This document shows, piece after piece, positions 1 to 7,319 of a stretch of DNA of 43,823 nt. Made by a program: the position numbers and the translations under genes. Positions within the stretch are counted from its first letter, which is position 1, and each line of letters begins with the position of its first letter. This stretch comes from Paenibacillus whitsoniae (GTDB lineage Bacteria; Bacillota; Bacilli; Paenibacillales; NBRC-103111): NCBI RefSeq assembly GCF_003955665.1, contig NZ_RXHU01000028.1:1-43823 (forward strand), in the 5' to 3' direction. The notes beneath the pieces are model-generated. The model was not told the origin of the DNA. It searched no databases and saw only the letters and a program-made list of their open reading frames with translations.

Positions 1-1
1 C

Positions 2-110
2 TAGAGGGAGTAGGATGTCTGTTTCTAGAGAGAGTAGGATGTCTGTTTCTCGAGGGAGTAGAATGTCTGTTTCTAGAGAGAGTAGAATGTCCGCTTTCAG
101 AGAGAGTAAT
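2..110. repeat. 24-bp tandem repeat, about 4.5 copies
   Basis: Four consecutive 24-bp copies of a unit of the form TAGAGRGAGTARRATGTCTG plus TTTC begin at position 2, and a partial fifth copy ends near 110. Copies differ by one to four bases, and the last full copy is the most diverged. The array touches the window edge, so its left limit is unknown. Multi-copy ends of this kind are known from IS21-type insertion sequences; if that is the origin, the transposase would lie to the left. No transposase is visible here. Confidence 0.8.
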
Positions 111-381
111 ACGACGACAGAATAATCCAGCTTTAAAACCGACTATCCTGGAGTACAATGACATGAAAATACCCTCTTTAGCGACAAGAAAAGCCCGACA
201 TCTGGGCATTAAGCTGATATGAACGAGGCGGTCAATACCTCTTTTAAATTAAGGTGCAGGAAGAAGACTGGGAATGGTCAACTATCGAGGAAATTCTTCG
301 AGCAAAAATAGATCAAAAAAATGTCGATAACGTCTATACTATATTTAAGATGATATTTTAAATTTAGTAAGGTGGTCGAAA
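111..381. other. No convincing gene; possible remnant ORF
   Basis: This stretch lies between the tandem repeat and the first good gene. A short open frame on the plus strand (GTG at 254, stop at 358-360, 35 codons) translates to an acidic peptide containing EEDWEWSTIEEILRAKID. It has no clear ribosome binding site and may be the remains of a larger gene. A GGTGG ribosome binding site at 372-376 serves the next gene. Confidence 0.4.
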
Positions 382-939
382 ATGGATGTTTTAAGTTATT
401 TAAAGCAATCCGCGATAGCTGTAGCAATGTTAGCGTTTATTGGTACTATACTTGGGAATATTTTCACTCATTTCTTTACCAATTCCCGGACTGATCGCGA
501 GCTCAAGAGAAAACAGCAAACTGACAGATTGGAATTAGTTTACGAGCCGATTATAAAGATCATCGATGATGGTATTTTCCCTGGGGATGGTTATGAGGGT
601 ATCAATGATTCTCAACTAAGTGGGATTGGGGAGATTTTAAAAGGTAATGCACGCTATGTCGATGAGAAATTAGAGATTTTCATTTATGGATTTAAAGAAG
701 AATCGTATCAGAATGCGATGGCGAATGTAGATTTCCCGGTCTATGACGCTAATCGAAAAATGCTTGATTACGTATTAAAAAAGTACAATAGTTTGCGAAA
801 AGATCTGTATTTGCCATATCAACGGAATCGCTGGATTTGGTCGTGGTGGCTTAGTCTACAGATGACATACAAAATTCGCAGGTTCATTAGAAATCGAAGG
901 AAGCCGCCAGTGGCTGTTAAAATGAAACAAGATTCATAA
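382..939 (+). CDS. Hypothetical membrane-anchored protein
   Basis: This 185-residue protein is not recognised. Residues 9-30 form one hydrophobic segment, followed by a charged linker (RTDRELKRKQQTDRLE), so an N-terminal anchor with a cytoplasmic body is the simplest topology. The C-terminal part is rich in Trp and Arg (WIWSWWLSLQMTYKIRRFIRNRRK). The ATG follows GGTGG at a spacing of about 9 nt. Codon use is AT-rich, like the rest of the left region and unlike the genes after 10 kb, so it is probably accessory. It stands alone and is followed by paired hairpins at 1016-1080. No function can be assigned. Confidence 0.7.
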   Translation: MDVLSYLKQSAIAVAMLAFIGTILGNIFTHFFTNSRTDRELKRKQQTDRLELVYEPIIKIIDDGIFPGDGYEGINDSQLSGIGEILKGNARYVDEKLEIFIYGFKEESYQNAMANVDFPVYDANRKMLDYVLKKYNSLRKDLYLPYQRNRWIWSWWLSLQMTYKIRRFIRNRRKPPVAVKMKQDS

Positions 940-1015
940 ATCATTCTTTCATGAATATATTTCAAATTATATGGGGGAATGACATAACTCCTCACAGAAT
1001 CTTATAATAGAAGCA

Positions 1016-1080
1016 CCCAGCAGCTCCTTTTTAGCTGCTGGGCAAATCTTCTTAATTATGGTTGGCGCCGAATTAAGAAG
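1016..1080. other. Two adjacent perfect hairpins
   Basis: The first hairpin has 10-bp arms (CCCAGCAGCT at 1016-1025 and AGCTGCTGGG at 1033-1042). The second also has perfect 10-bp arms (CTTCTTAATT at 1048-1057 and AATTAAGAAG at 1071-1080). A GC-rich hairpin followed by a second short palindrome resembles the layout of the sites between genes at 6-8.8 kb, although the core sequence differs. The first hairpin has a T-run in its loop, not after the stem, so it is not a standard terminator for the upstream gene. Confidence 0.6.
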
Positions 1081-1097
1081 GTGAATACCTAATAAAT

Positions 1098-1133
1098 GAA
1101 AAAGTCTACTTGCTTTTGTGAGTGGGCTTTTTC
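1098..1133. terminator. Probable bidirectional terminator
   Basis: The arms GAAAAAGTCTACT and AGTGGGCTTTTTC pair, with G-T wobbles, around a short loop. The stem ends in A/T tracts on both sides, so it could stop transcription from the left gene and from the small minus-strand frame that overlaps it. Confidence 0.55.
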
Positions 1134-1252
1134 GTTATTTTTTGAAATGCGGAAATTGCGATGAGTGCAGCTTGTGTATATGTAGTAATGGTTTTTACGT
1201 CTGGTTCATGATCAACCAGCCAGTTGGATAAAATTTGAACAAAATGTACCAT
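1106..1252 (-). pseudogene. Small ORF, likely C-terminal remnant of an unknown gene
   Basis: An open minus-strand frame of 48 codons (ATG at 1250-1252, stop at 1106-1108) includes WLVDHEPDVKTITTYTQAAL, a normal-looking soluble protein sequence. An in-frame stop lies just upstream and the GC-rich array begins about 50 bp further on. It is therefore probably the tail of a gene cut by the array, not a complete small protein. GGAG lies only 2 nt before the ATG, too close for normal initiation. Family unknown. Confidence 0.3.
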
Positions 1253-1300
1253 ATCTCCGAGTCACCGGGGGGCTATGGCGTAAATGAATGACGGAATGAG

Positions 1301-1733
1301 CTGCAGCAAACGTACCTGGTGAATTTGGATGAAACAGGCTTCGCGACGAGAGCGCCGGGGACGGCGGCCAACTGCAGCACACGTACCTGGTGTGAATTCG
1401 GATGAAACAGGCTTCGTGATTGGAGCGCCGGGGCCGGCGGCGGCGCCGAGCAGCTGCAGTACACGTACCTAGTGCATCCGGATGAAGCCAGGCTTCGCGA
1501 TCGACGCGGCGGGGGCGGGCCGGCGCCGAGCAACTGGAGCACACGTACCTGATGAATTTGGATGAAACAGGCTTCTCGATCGGAGCGCCGAGCAGCTGCA
1601 GTATACGTACCTAGTGCATCTGGATGAAGCCCGGCATCGCGATCGCCGCGGCGGGGGCGGCCGGCGCCGAGCAACTGCAGCACACGTACCTGGTGCATCC
1701 GGATGAACTCCGGCATCGCGATCGCAAGCTTTC
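1301..1733 (+). repeat. GC-rich repeat array A, six units
   Basis: Six tandem units begin with CTGCAGCA or a close variant at 1301, 1372, 1454, 1534 (CTGGAG), 1596 and 1675, giving lengths of 71, 82, 80, 62 and 79 bp plus a partial last unit. Each unit runs through ACGTACCTGGTG, a GGATGAAnCnGGC hairpin-like core, TCGCGATCG and a GC-only tail ending in GCCGAGCA. Lengths are not multiples of three and open frames exist in several phases, so the array is not read as protein. The same family recurs at 2.8-3.2 kb (inverted) and 8.9-9.6 kb. Confidence 0.85.
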
Positions 1734-1863
1734 TCCTTATTATATCCCTCAGATACTTCCACCACTACACTCAATTCTTAACACTACAGAGTCTCCCAAC
1801 TCTTGCTTCATAGGTGGGTCTCTATGATACGATCAAACAAAAGCAAACTGGGAGGCTGATTGC

Positions 1864-2124
1864 ATGAAATCGTTTGAATCGGTTTGGTTAAGAATTGTCG
1901 CACATGAAGATAGCGAGTTCAGGCAAGTACGTGGTAAGACCTTTAAATACAAAATGAATGGAAACGCGATTGTTCCCAACACGACTAACTACCTCATTGC
2001 GAAAAGTCAGATTGAGAGGGCATGGGAACGTATGCCGGTGCGAGGCCCAGGAGAAATTAGCGATCTTATCGCACCGTCATACCTTTTCGCAATCTTAGCC
2101 GACGAAAGAATCAGCGGGGAGTAG
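1864..2124 (+). CDS. Conserved 86-residue hypothetical protein
   Basis: The ATG follows GGGAGG at about 9 nt. The protein has the pattern SFESVWLRIVAHEDSEF, a beta-rich centre (FKYKMNGNAIVPNTTNYLI) and a tail PGEISDLIAPSYLFAILADE. This order (IWxRI, then TxTNY, then GPGE, then Y-hydrophobic-ILxDER) matches a small uncharacterised family that I recall from Firmicutes and other bacteria, usually about 80 residues, so the gene looks complete. It sits between GC-rich array A and an RHH regulator gene, in AT-rich accessory DNA. No function is assigned. Confidence 0.7.
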   Translation: MKSFESVWLRIVAHEDSEFRQVRGKTFKYKMNGNAIVPNTTNYLIAKSQIERAWERMPVRGPGEISDLIAPSYLFAILADERISGE

Positions 2125-2243
2125 GTCGGCGGAACCAATGTAGCCAATGAAATTCTGCCAACTATCAGTCTATGCATACCGTCTTCGCCTCCGATGGACA
2201 ACCAAAGTTGCCAGTCAACTTTCTGGGAATTTTTGTATTGGCA

Positions 2244-2280
2244 CTTTAGGTTACTTAAAGTATATTTAGGTAACCTAAAG
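2244..2280. promoter_or_regulatory. Operator-like inverted and direct repeat
   Basis: The arms CTTTAGGTTAC (2244-2254) and GTAACCTAAAG (2270-2280) are perfect 11-bp inverted repeats. The same stretch is also two imperfect 20-bp direct copies of TTTAGGTTACTTAAAGTATA. It ends 4 nt before the GGAGG of the RHH regulator gene at 2299, a placement typical of autoregulatory sites for ribbon-helix-helix proteins. Confidence 0.65.
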
Positions 2281-2298
2281 TATTGGAGGCAATATCCT

Positions 2299-2781
2299 AT
2301 GAAATTTTGCCAAGAGTGTAACAGTAATAAAGATGTGATTAGCTTTTACCGAGGTGATGATCAACTCACACTATGTTTGGATTGTCGTTCTATTCCAAGC
2401 GGTGCAGTAGCATTCACAACGGGCGTTAGACCATCGGGAGCCACAAGAGGAAAACAAAAGACTACAAGACCGAACGGAAGACCTTCTATGGGTATAACAA
2501 AAAAGGTATCCTTGACGCTTCCAGACGAAACTTGGAAATGGTTGGACGAGCAGGCTGGGGAGAACCGTTCAGCCCTAATCCGTTCTATGATTAATCGTGA
2601 ACGTTCGGCAGAAAGGGAATGGTCAAACAATGCCACTCTAGGCTATGCGATTATGGGAGCTGAGAGGCTAGGATACGACAAAGAACAGATGAAAATGCTA
2701 GTAAGAGCGATTTATTGCGAGTTTGATTTGAAAAGCGTTGAACAAGCTAAGAATGCATATAATGAGTTTTTTACTGAATAA
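2299..2781 (+). CDS. Zinc-ribbon plus ribbon-helix-helix DNA-binding protein
   Basis: The start is placed at ATG 2299 because GGAGG lies 9 nt upstream; the open frame extends further left but without a ribosome binding site and across the operator-like repeat. The 160-residue product begins with CxxC (residues 4-7) and a second CxxC near residue 30, which look like a small zinc ribbon. A basic linker (RPSGATRGKQKTTRPNGRPS) follows, then a CopG/RHH-type segment (KKVSLTLPDETWKWLDEQ, then NRSALIRSMINRE) that should bind DNA as a dimer. The C-terminal 50 residues are helical and unknown. The palindrome just upstream suggests autoregulation. Related GRPS-G-TKKVSLTLP proteins are common on plasmids and phages. 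Identity of the domains is fairly sure; the target genes are not. Confidence 0.75.
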   Translation: MKFCQECNSNKDVISFYRGDDQLTLCLDCRSIPSGAVAFTTGVRPSGATRGKQKTTRPNGRPSMGITKKVSLTLPDETWKWLDEQAGENRSALIRSMINRERSAEREWSNNATLGYAIMGAERLGYDKEQMKMLVRAIYCEFDLKSVEQAKNAYNEFFTE

Positions 2782-2790
2782 ATGAATACG

Positions 2791-3200
2791 GCGCGCCCTA
2801 GATCGGGGCGGTCGGTCGCATCCGGAAGCATAGAATTCCTATTTCAGCTCTGTTGTCCAGCGGACGCTGTTAGATGAAAATAAAGTAGACTAGAGATGTT
2901 GAATTGACGCGGTTTTTGAATTGAAACATCATCAGCTATTGGAAAATTAAGTTTTAGACTGCTCTGTGATTATGATGTATTAAGTAACAAAATCTGAAAA
3001 TAAAGTAGACTACTCGAGTCGGCCGCCGTCGCCGCCTCGCCGATCGCAAAGCCGGGTTTCTCTGAAGCGCTCAGGAGCGTGAGCTGCACTGCTCGGGGCT
3101 GGACGCCGTCGACGGCGCGCCGATAGTGAAGTTGGGTTTCCTCCGGAAGCATCAGGAACGTGAGATGCAGCTGCTCGGGGCCGGCCCCCATTGCCGCTTC
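2791..3200 (-). repeat. GC-rich repeat array B, inverted, two units plus a degenerate one
   Basis: Read on the minus strand, two units of the array A/C family occupy about 3018-3200, with AGCTGCATCTCACGTTCC, TGATGCTTCCGGAGGAAACC, GATCGGCGAGGC and related blocks. A third, decayed unit lies at 2791-2832, recognisable by TGCTTCCGGATG, CGATC and GGCGCGCCG in the same order. Orientation is opposite to arrays A and C. The unit junctions contain CGAGCAG as in the other arrays. No protein-coding frame is supported here. Confidence 0.75.
2875..3012. repeat. 18-bp direct repeat pair
   Basis: The sequence TGAAAATAAAGTAGACTA occurs perfectly at 2875-2892 and 2995-3012, 120 bp apart. The AT-rich spacer between them separates the decayed GC-rich unit from the two intact ones, so the pair may mark an insertion or recombination in array B. 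Confidence 0.7.
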
Positions 3201-3491
3201 AGTTAACTGCAATTCAACCCCCCATTGCCTTTCCTTCTTAGTGTTCTCCCAAAAGTTTTTTTGGTGTTATGGTGGCGGTAAGTTGCCAACCTAGACTACT
3301 TCAAGAACGAATGATGACCTCGATTTTTGTCAGAGAATGTGGACCTAGATTGATTTATAAGACTTTATCCCCATATTCGTCATAATTTACCATTTGCACT
3401 ATTAGTACTATCTTCATATCGCAGTATATGGAAATAAATAGTATTATAACATAGTAAAATCAAAATAAAGCTGTATTAGGGAGGCAAATCT
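3201..3491. other. Intergenic, no gene seen
   Basis: The stretch becomes very AT-rich after about 3340 and ends in the GGGAGG ribosome binding site (3479-3484) of the secreted-protein gene. It presumably carries that gene's promoter, but no pair of boxes stands out clearly. Confidence 0.4.
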
Positions 3492-4451
3492 ATGAAAAAA
3501 ATTGTTCCAACCGTAGCCGCAACCGCATTGCTTTTAGTTTCTCTTGTACCTTCTGCTTTTGCAACACCTGATAATCCAGATCTACAGATTGAAATTGAAC
3601 CCGGGATCAAAATTGTTAAGCATAAGGATGGCCGTGTAGATCCGGTTTCTAATGCAACAAATTTGACAGAAGGCCAGGCTGATAAAATCTTACGAGAGAT
3701 GAATGTTCAGAATTCTGATTTGAAAGATATGCCTCTCGATTTCAAGCAGACTTTAGTTTCTCGCGGTGGAGTTAAGGTAGAAGTAAAATCAGAGATGACA
3801 GAAACGTATCGAGATAGAGAGGGAAACAAGCATATTGTGACGCCTGAAAATAAAGAGGAGATTGATGCTATACGTGCAAAGGATAAGAAAAATTTAAAAT
3901 CAAAACAAGAAGTTGCTACTTTGAGCATGGGATCCGCTTCGGATGGGATATTTAGCGCAACTGCACAACTTTTTTATCTCGGAACCACATCAAATGGGGC
4001 GGAGTACAAGTATGATTATTACACCACTTATAACTGGAATGGTGTTCCTAATTTTTATTTTGAGGACTCCGTAGCTCAAGCCTGGCAGTCCCATACTACC
4101 AGAGTAGCCACTAACGGGGCACATAACTACAAGCCCTTTTGCAACAATTATAACTCCTTTCAGCAATTCCCATATGACCCAAATAACGATATAAAACTTT
4201 CAGTTGGTGGTAGCCAATCGAAGTTTGATCTTTACGGATCTGGTTGCCAACAATACGGAGCACTCCATGATGAAGTACGTATACCAGTTGGTAATAACGG
4301 CCAAACAGGTACCTTTGTTTCTTCTTATGCTCACCCTTACGCAGGTGCTATTGTGAGGGCTATATTAAACTTCGTCTCCATTAACTGGGATGATTTCATA
4401 GGGGATGAATATAACTGGGTAAACACTTTCACCATTGGAAGTTCTTCATAG
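3492..4451 (+). CDS. Secreted protein of unknown function
   Basis: The 319-residue product starts with a classical signal peptide (MKKIVPTVAATALLLVSLVP, cleavage probably after SAFA at about residue 24), so it is exported by Sec. The mature N-terminal third is charged and possibly helical. The C-terminal two thirds are rich in Tyr, Asn, Gly and Ser with aromatic repeats (YNWNGVPNFYF, AWQSHTTRV, FDLYGSGCQQYG), as in beta-sandwich secreted proteins. Two Cys in the mature part (FCNNY and SGCQQ) could form a disulphide. No catalytic motif or cell-wall anchor is seen. GGGAGG lies 7 nt before the ATG, and a strong terminator follows, so it is a single-gene unit. I do not recognise the family. Confidence 0.75.
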   Translation: MKKIVPTVAATALLLVSLVPSAFATPDNPDLQIEIEPGIKIVKHKDGRVDPVSNATNLTEGQADKILREMNVQNSDLKDMPLDFKQTLVSRGGVKVEVKSEMTETYRDREGNKHIVTPENKEEIDAIRAKDKKNLKSKQEVATLSMGSASDGIFSATAQLFYLGTTSNGAEYKYDYYTTYNWNGVPNFYFEDSVAQAWQSHTTRVATNGAHNYKPFCNNYNSFQQFPYDPNNDIKLSVGGSQSKFDLYGSGCQQYGALHDEVRIPVGNNGQTGTFVSSYAHPYAGAIVRAILNFVSINWDDFIGDEYNWVNTFTIGSSS

Positions 4452-4484
4452 GAAATTCACAGGTGCTATAACTAAATTGAAACA

Positions 4485-4516
4485 GAAAACCCAGTGTTGA
4501 ATGTCACTGGGTTTTC
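4485..4516. terminator. Rho-independent terminator
   Basis: Perfect 12-bp arms GAAAACCCAGTG and CACTGGGTTTTC surround an 8-nt loop 33 bp after the secreted-protein stop codon. A and T tracts on both flanks allow termination in either direction. Confidence 0.85.
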
Positions 4517-4776
4517 TAATTATTTAAATTTCTATGTCTTGCCCATTGTGGTCGGCTTTTCTGGAACGTTTCTTACAAATTGAAATTACAAAAATAGGTG
4601 AATGAGCCATATGCTTTTGCATTTAACAGCAGGTCATGCCCAATGGGAAACTCCTTCGGAATTAATTCATCAGATGTAATAAAGTCTGATTCGTATAAAT
4701 ACAATATCCAAAGACATTTTAAAACTTATTTGTTAATATATCTGTAAATATCATGGGCATTGCGAGGTGAACGTCA

Positions 4777-5061
4777 ATGAGGACAAGAGCGAAAATCTCA
4801 TGGTTAGCGGTAATTTTATTGGTTCTTTTAGCGTCTTTTTTGTTATATTATTTTTTCGTTTTTTCTAGAGTAGCTGCAATTGGAACAGTAACGAACAAAA
4901 TGGAGGATTCTATAACAGTTAGTTTCGAAAATGGAGATGTTCAAACTATTCAAGTTCCTTCGGATATGCAACATTTAGTACATGAGGGTGGGAAGTATTT
5001 TGTAGTCTACCACCAAAATTCTCTAAGGAAACCTTTTATTATTAAGATCGATGAATTATAA
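4777..5061 (+). CDS. Small membrane-anchored protein
   Basis: The 94-residue product has a basic N-terminus and one long hydrophobic segment (WLAVILLVLLASFLLYYFFV, residues 9-28). A compact beta-rich domain follows (IGTVTNKMEDSITVSFENGD, then IQVPSDMQHLV and YFVVYHQN), which probably lies outside the membrane. The pattern resembles small OB-like or DUF3221-type exported proteins, but I cannot assign a family. AGGTG precedes the ATG at about 8 nt. It is monocistronic, with a terminator at 5187-5220. Confidence 0.65.
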   Translation: MRTRAKISWLAVILLVLLASFLLYYFFVFSRVAAIGTVTNKMEDSITVSFENGDVQTIQVPSDMQHLVHEGGKYFVVYHQNSLRKPFIIKIDEL

Positions 5062-5186
5062 AAAAGTTGAGATCATAAAGCTTCCTATCTGTTTAGTGGG
5101 AACTAATGTTTAAGTTTGGAAGTAAAACGCTAGTCATGGTTTTTGAATGTGTGGTGTACTTGGTTGAAATCCGGAAGCACCAATTA

Positions 5187-5220
5187 AAAAAGGCTAGGGA
5201 AATATCTCTAGAGCCTTTTC
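5187..5220. terminator. Terminator hairpin
   Basis: The arms AAAAGGCTAG and CTAGAGCCTTTT pair with one bulge and end in a T-rich tract, about 125 bp after the small membrane-protein gene. Confidence 0.65.
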
Positions 5221-5723
5221 GTTCTTGCTCCTGGGACATCATCATGGATATAATAAAATTAACTTTATTAGGCACTCCGCCGGGTAGGGATAAAACTCCG
5301 ATGTGAGGTCGGGTAGTGGGTTACCCGGGAACGTCGTATGTGATAAGAAATAGCTTACCTGCGATGATCGCACGGAAATGACGCAAATAAGCCGTTACCC
5401 CTTATTGGGAAAACGGCTTCCTTTGCGTTGGCTAGCAGCTTAGCGCGGCGCATGAATTCATCATGAGGAATTTTTTTTAAAAACTATCTCTTTCATAACA
5501 CATAATGATATTTGAAAGGAAGGGATTTAATTGGAAAAAAGAGTTGTTGTTTCAATCAATCGAAGATTTTGTCGTCGTTAGACATCATTCATCATCAAAA
5601 AAAAACCGCAATCCCTTACAGGGCGCGGGCTTTTTGGGTACTTCTTCACAAAAACCTAATTTTAAACAAATATATTTTTTGCAATATAATTGTTTAAAAT
5701 ATAAATTATTATTTCTCTTCCTT
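5221..5723. other. Non-coding stretch with two hairpins
   Basis: No gene is supported here. A hairpin with arms AAGCCGTT (5389-5396) and AACGGCTT (5412-5419) is present. A second, CCGC-AAT-CCCT paired with AGGG-C-GCGG followed by a T-run, lies near 5604-5635 and may be a terminator. Short open frames in the second half are AT-rich and lack credible ribosome binding sites and protein-like composition. Confidence 0.4.
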
Positions 5724-5820
5724 GTCCAATGACACAAAATGTGCCTACATAATTTTAAATGAGAATGCCTGAGGAATCAGGCATTTTTATTTTTATGTAG
5801 GAGGATTTGTGTCATTGGAC
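5724..5820. repeat. 97-bp nested palindrome with a terminator core
   Basis: The outer arms share GTCCAATGACACAAA (5724-5738) with its exact complement at 5806-5820. Inside them CCTACATA pairs with TATGTAGG. At the centre is a perfect hairpin, TGCCTGA and TCAGGCA (5766-5783), followed by a T-rich tract. Such nested arms suggest a mobile palindromic element or a long RNA hairpin. It borders the left TGACAAGAACTTG repeats at 5859. Confidence 0.75.
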
Positions 5821-5858
5821 ACTTCCCCTCCTGTTGTGTGTGTTGTTGTCGGATCGGA

Positions 5859-5901
5859 TGACAAGAACTTGATAACATAAATGACAAGAACTTGGTAACA
5901 T
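5859..5901 (+). repeat. Left pair of TGACAAGAACTTG repeats
   Basis: Two 20-bp copies, TGACAAGAACTTGATAACAT (5859-5878) and TGACAAGAACTTGGTAACAT (5882-5901), lie 23 bp apart and point inward, towards the gene chain at 6.1-8.6 kb. Two matching copies in inverted orientation lie at 8795-8842. Confidence 0.8.
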
Positions 5902-5928
5902 TTCCACGTCACGTTAGTTAAAACAAAC

Positions 5929-5961
5929 AAAAACATCATTCTTTTATTGAATGATGTTTTT
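5929..5961. terminator. Terminator hairpin
   Basis: Arms AAAACATCATTC and GAATGATGTTTTT flank a 7-nt loop, with A and T runs on both sides. It lies downstream of the last minus-strand gene of the chain and could end its transcripts. Confidence 0.65.
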
Positions 5962-5996
5962 TGCTGCATTCGGCGTTTTTCAGAATTACCCAAAGA

Positions 5997-6060
5997 GGGA
6001 GCAGCTGCCGCGTGACGGGTTGCTCCCTGCTTGTTACGCTATCGTTCCCAGTTAGCGCAA
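5997..6060. repeat. Cassette-boundary-like site 1
   Basis: A hairpin (GGGAGCA at 5997-6003 and TGCTCCC at 6021-6027) is followed by the core TTACGCTATCGTTCCCAGTT and AGCGCAA (6034-6060). The core and the hairpin/core order recur at 6400-6465, 7865-7937 and 8708-8773. In the reading sense of the minus-strand genes it lies about 50 bp after the stop codon of the gene at 6111. Confidence 0.7.
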
Positions 6061-6110
6061 ACGGCTTTTGTTCATAGCAAGGAAACCGATTAAATTTAAT
6101 ATTCATAACT

Positions 6111-6359
6111 TCACCTAAAGTTAATCCTTTTTAACTGCTCTTGTACATCCCAACTCTCTGGTCGTTTTGATTCATTAAACCATTTAGCTCCATTGTTTAG
6201 CCATTTATCTCGGTAATTAATTAGACCTTTTTCCGTAGCATCCTCATAACCAAATTCTACCCCACAACAGCTACAAATACTGAAACTAGCTGTTTTTCCG
6301 TCATCTCCCCACGGGGGCTCATCTAATTTATTAAAACCGCACACATGACAAATATACAT
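6111..6359 (-). CDS. Small cysteine-rich zinc-finger protein
   Basis: The start is placed at ATG 6359 (MYICHVCGF) because GAGG lies about 9 nt upstream; a start five codons earlier is also open. The 82-residue product has a CxxC near its N-terminus (CHVCG) and a second, CSCCGVEFGY, in the middle, which together look like one zinc site. The tail KWLNNGAKWFNESKRPESW is typical of an uncharacterised family of CxxC/CCGFEFG proteins that I recall from Firmicutes and other bacteria, often as isolated genes. It is the last gene of the minus-strand chain. Function unknown; a toxin/immunity or regulatory role is only a guess. Confidence 0.7.
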   Translation of the reverse strand: MYICHVCGFNKLDEPPWGDDGKTASFSICSCCGVEFGYEDATEKGLINYRDKWLNNGAKWFNESKRPESWDVQEQLKRINFR

Positions 6360-6399
6360 TATAAATAACCTCATCTCTAAAGGTTAATCAACTTTTGCA

Positions 6400-6465
6400 G
6401 CCGTTACTTCAACAGACAACGGCATCCGGCCGTGCTTGAACTATCGTTATCCGTTAGCGCAATCA
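6400..6465. repeat. Cassette-boundary-like site 2
   Basis: A short hairpin (GCCGTT at 6400-6405 and AACGGC at 6418-6423) precedes the core TGAACTATCGTTATCCGTTA followed by GCGCAATC. It sits between the GNAT gene (stop at 6528) and the zinc-finger gene, again on the 3' side of a gene. Confidence 0.65.
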
Positions 6466-6527
6466 TCAAAAGATTACAAAAATTAATCACCCAATCACGG
6501 TTAACTCTGTAACAAACTGCTGATACT

Positions 6528-6995
6528 CTAAAGATGTTTTTTATAAGAAACTATTGTGATTTTGTCATTAATTGCTTTTGTTTCACCCGTTTTTTTATAA
6601 CCTATCTTTTCATACAAATAACAGTTCCCTTCCTCTTGCATTATTGTATCCAGTTCCCATGACTTTGCATCATCATATATCTCCTCTATCAATGCAAAGG
6701 CTTTTTGGGCAATTCCTTTTCCTTGATGTTCTGGCATTATAAAAATTGGGCTGACACGATAGATCTTAGTATCCTTCTTCACGACTCTAATTCCACCAAC
6801 AGCAACCTCAAAATTTCTGATTATGAAGTAATCTGTAAAGGGTTGATTGATTTGAGTAATAATTCTTTCTACCGTTTCATTGGCGGGGCTTGTTTCATAA
6901 TCCTGATATTTTTCCAATAAGGGCATAAATGCTTTGACTTTCATTTCATGAATAGTAACTGCATCTTTTAAGTCTGCTTTACATAATGAAATCAC
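6528..6995 (-). CDS. GNAT family N-acetyltransferase
   Basis: The 155-residue product has the GNAT fold signature: an N-terminal strand-helix (ADLKDAVTIHEMK), a central strand pair, then motif A (VSPIFIMPEHQGKGIAQKAF, residues about 81-100) whose Q/RxxGxG/A loop binds acetyl-CoA. The C-terminal YLYEKIGYKKTGE is the usual motif B ending. It should transfer an acetyl group to an amine; the substrate cannot be read from sequence. The start is a GTG with AGGAGGAGG about 9 nt upstream. Length is normal for a single-domain GNAT. AT-rich composition and its place between repeat sites mark it as accessory. Confidence 0.85.
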   Translation of the reverse strand: MISLCKADLKDAVTIHEMKVKAFMPLLEKYQDYETSPANETVERIITQINQPFTDYFIIRNFEVAVGGIRVVKKDTKIYRVSPIFIMPEHQGKGIAQKAFALIEEIYDDAKSWELDTIMQEEGNCYLYEKIGYKKTGETKAINDKITIVSYKKHL

Positions 6996-7096
6996 CGCTA
7001 AATACCTCCTCCTATTGAGATGGACTATCGTACCTTGTCACATCATTAACTGGCAACAATTAACCTAAGCCATCTAACTAAGCCATCTTAACTTAT

Positions 7097-7310
7097 TCAT
7101 TCAAGGTTTCTATTACTAAAGGTAGTAAGAATAGAATCAATCTCTTCCCAATTCTGTACTCTAATTCTTTTTTCATGGTCGAGGAATCGATTATAAGGTT
7201 TATCAAGTAATAACACATTGATTCCACCATCTGCTAAGGTAAGAGCATGAGCTGGGTGGTCTTCGACGAAAACAGTTATATTATTTAATTTTGCACATTC
7301 TATTAATAAT
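7097..7310 (-). pseudogene. HAD-type hydrolase, C-terminal fragment
   Basis: An open minus-strand frame with no start codon reads ECAKLNNITVFVEDHPAHAL, then LADGGINVLLLDKPYNR and a tail ending in IDSILTTFSNRNLE before the stop at 7097-7099. The xVEDHP / GIxVLLxDxPYN pattern is the last part of HAD-superfamily 5'-nucleotidase-like proteins. An in-frame TGA lies at the beginning, and the nucleophile motif DxDxT is absent, so this is a broken gene. The neighbouring frame at 7320-7598 carries a segment of the same protein type in another register. Confidence 0.6.
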
Positions 7311-7319
7311 CAAGAGGAA

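Noticed and set aside
5505..5732. Small ORFs of 61-75 codons
   Set aside because: Composition is AT-driven, the frames overlap each other and a probable terminator, and no family resemblance is seen.
5793..5993. 66-codon minus-strand ORF
   Set aside because: It runs through the nested palindrome, the TGACAAGAACTTG repeats and a terminator hairpin, so it is not a gene.
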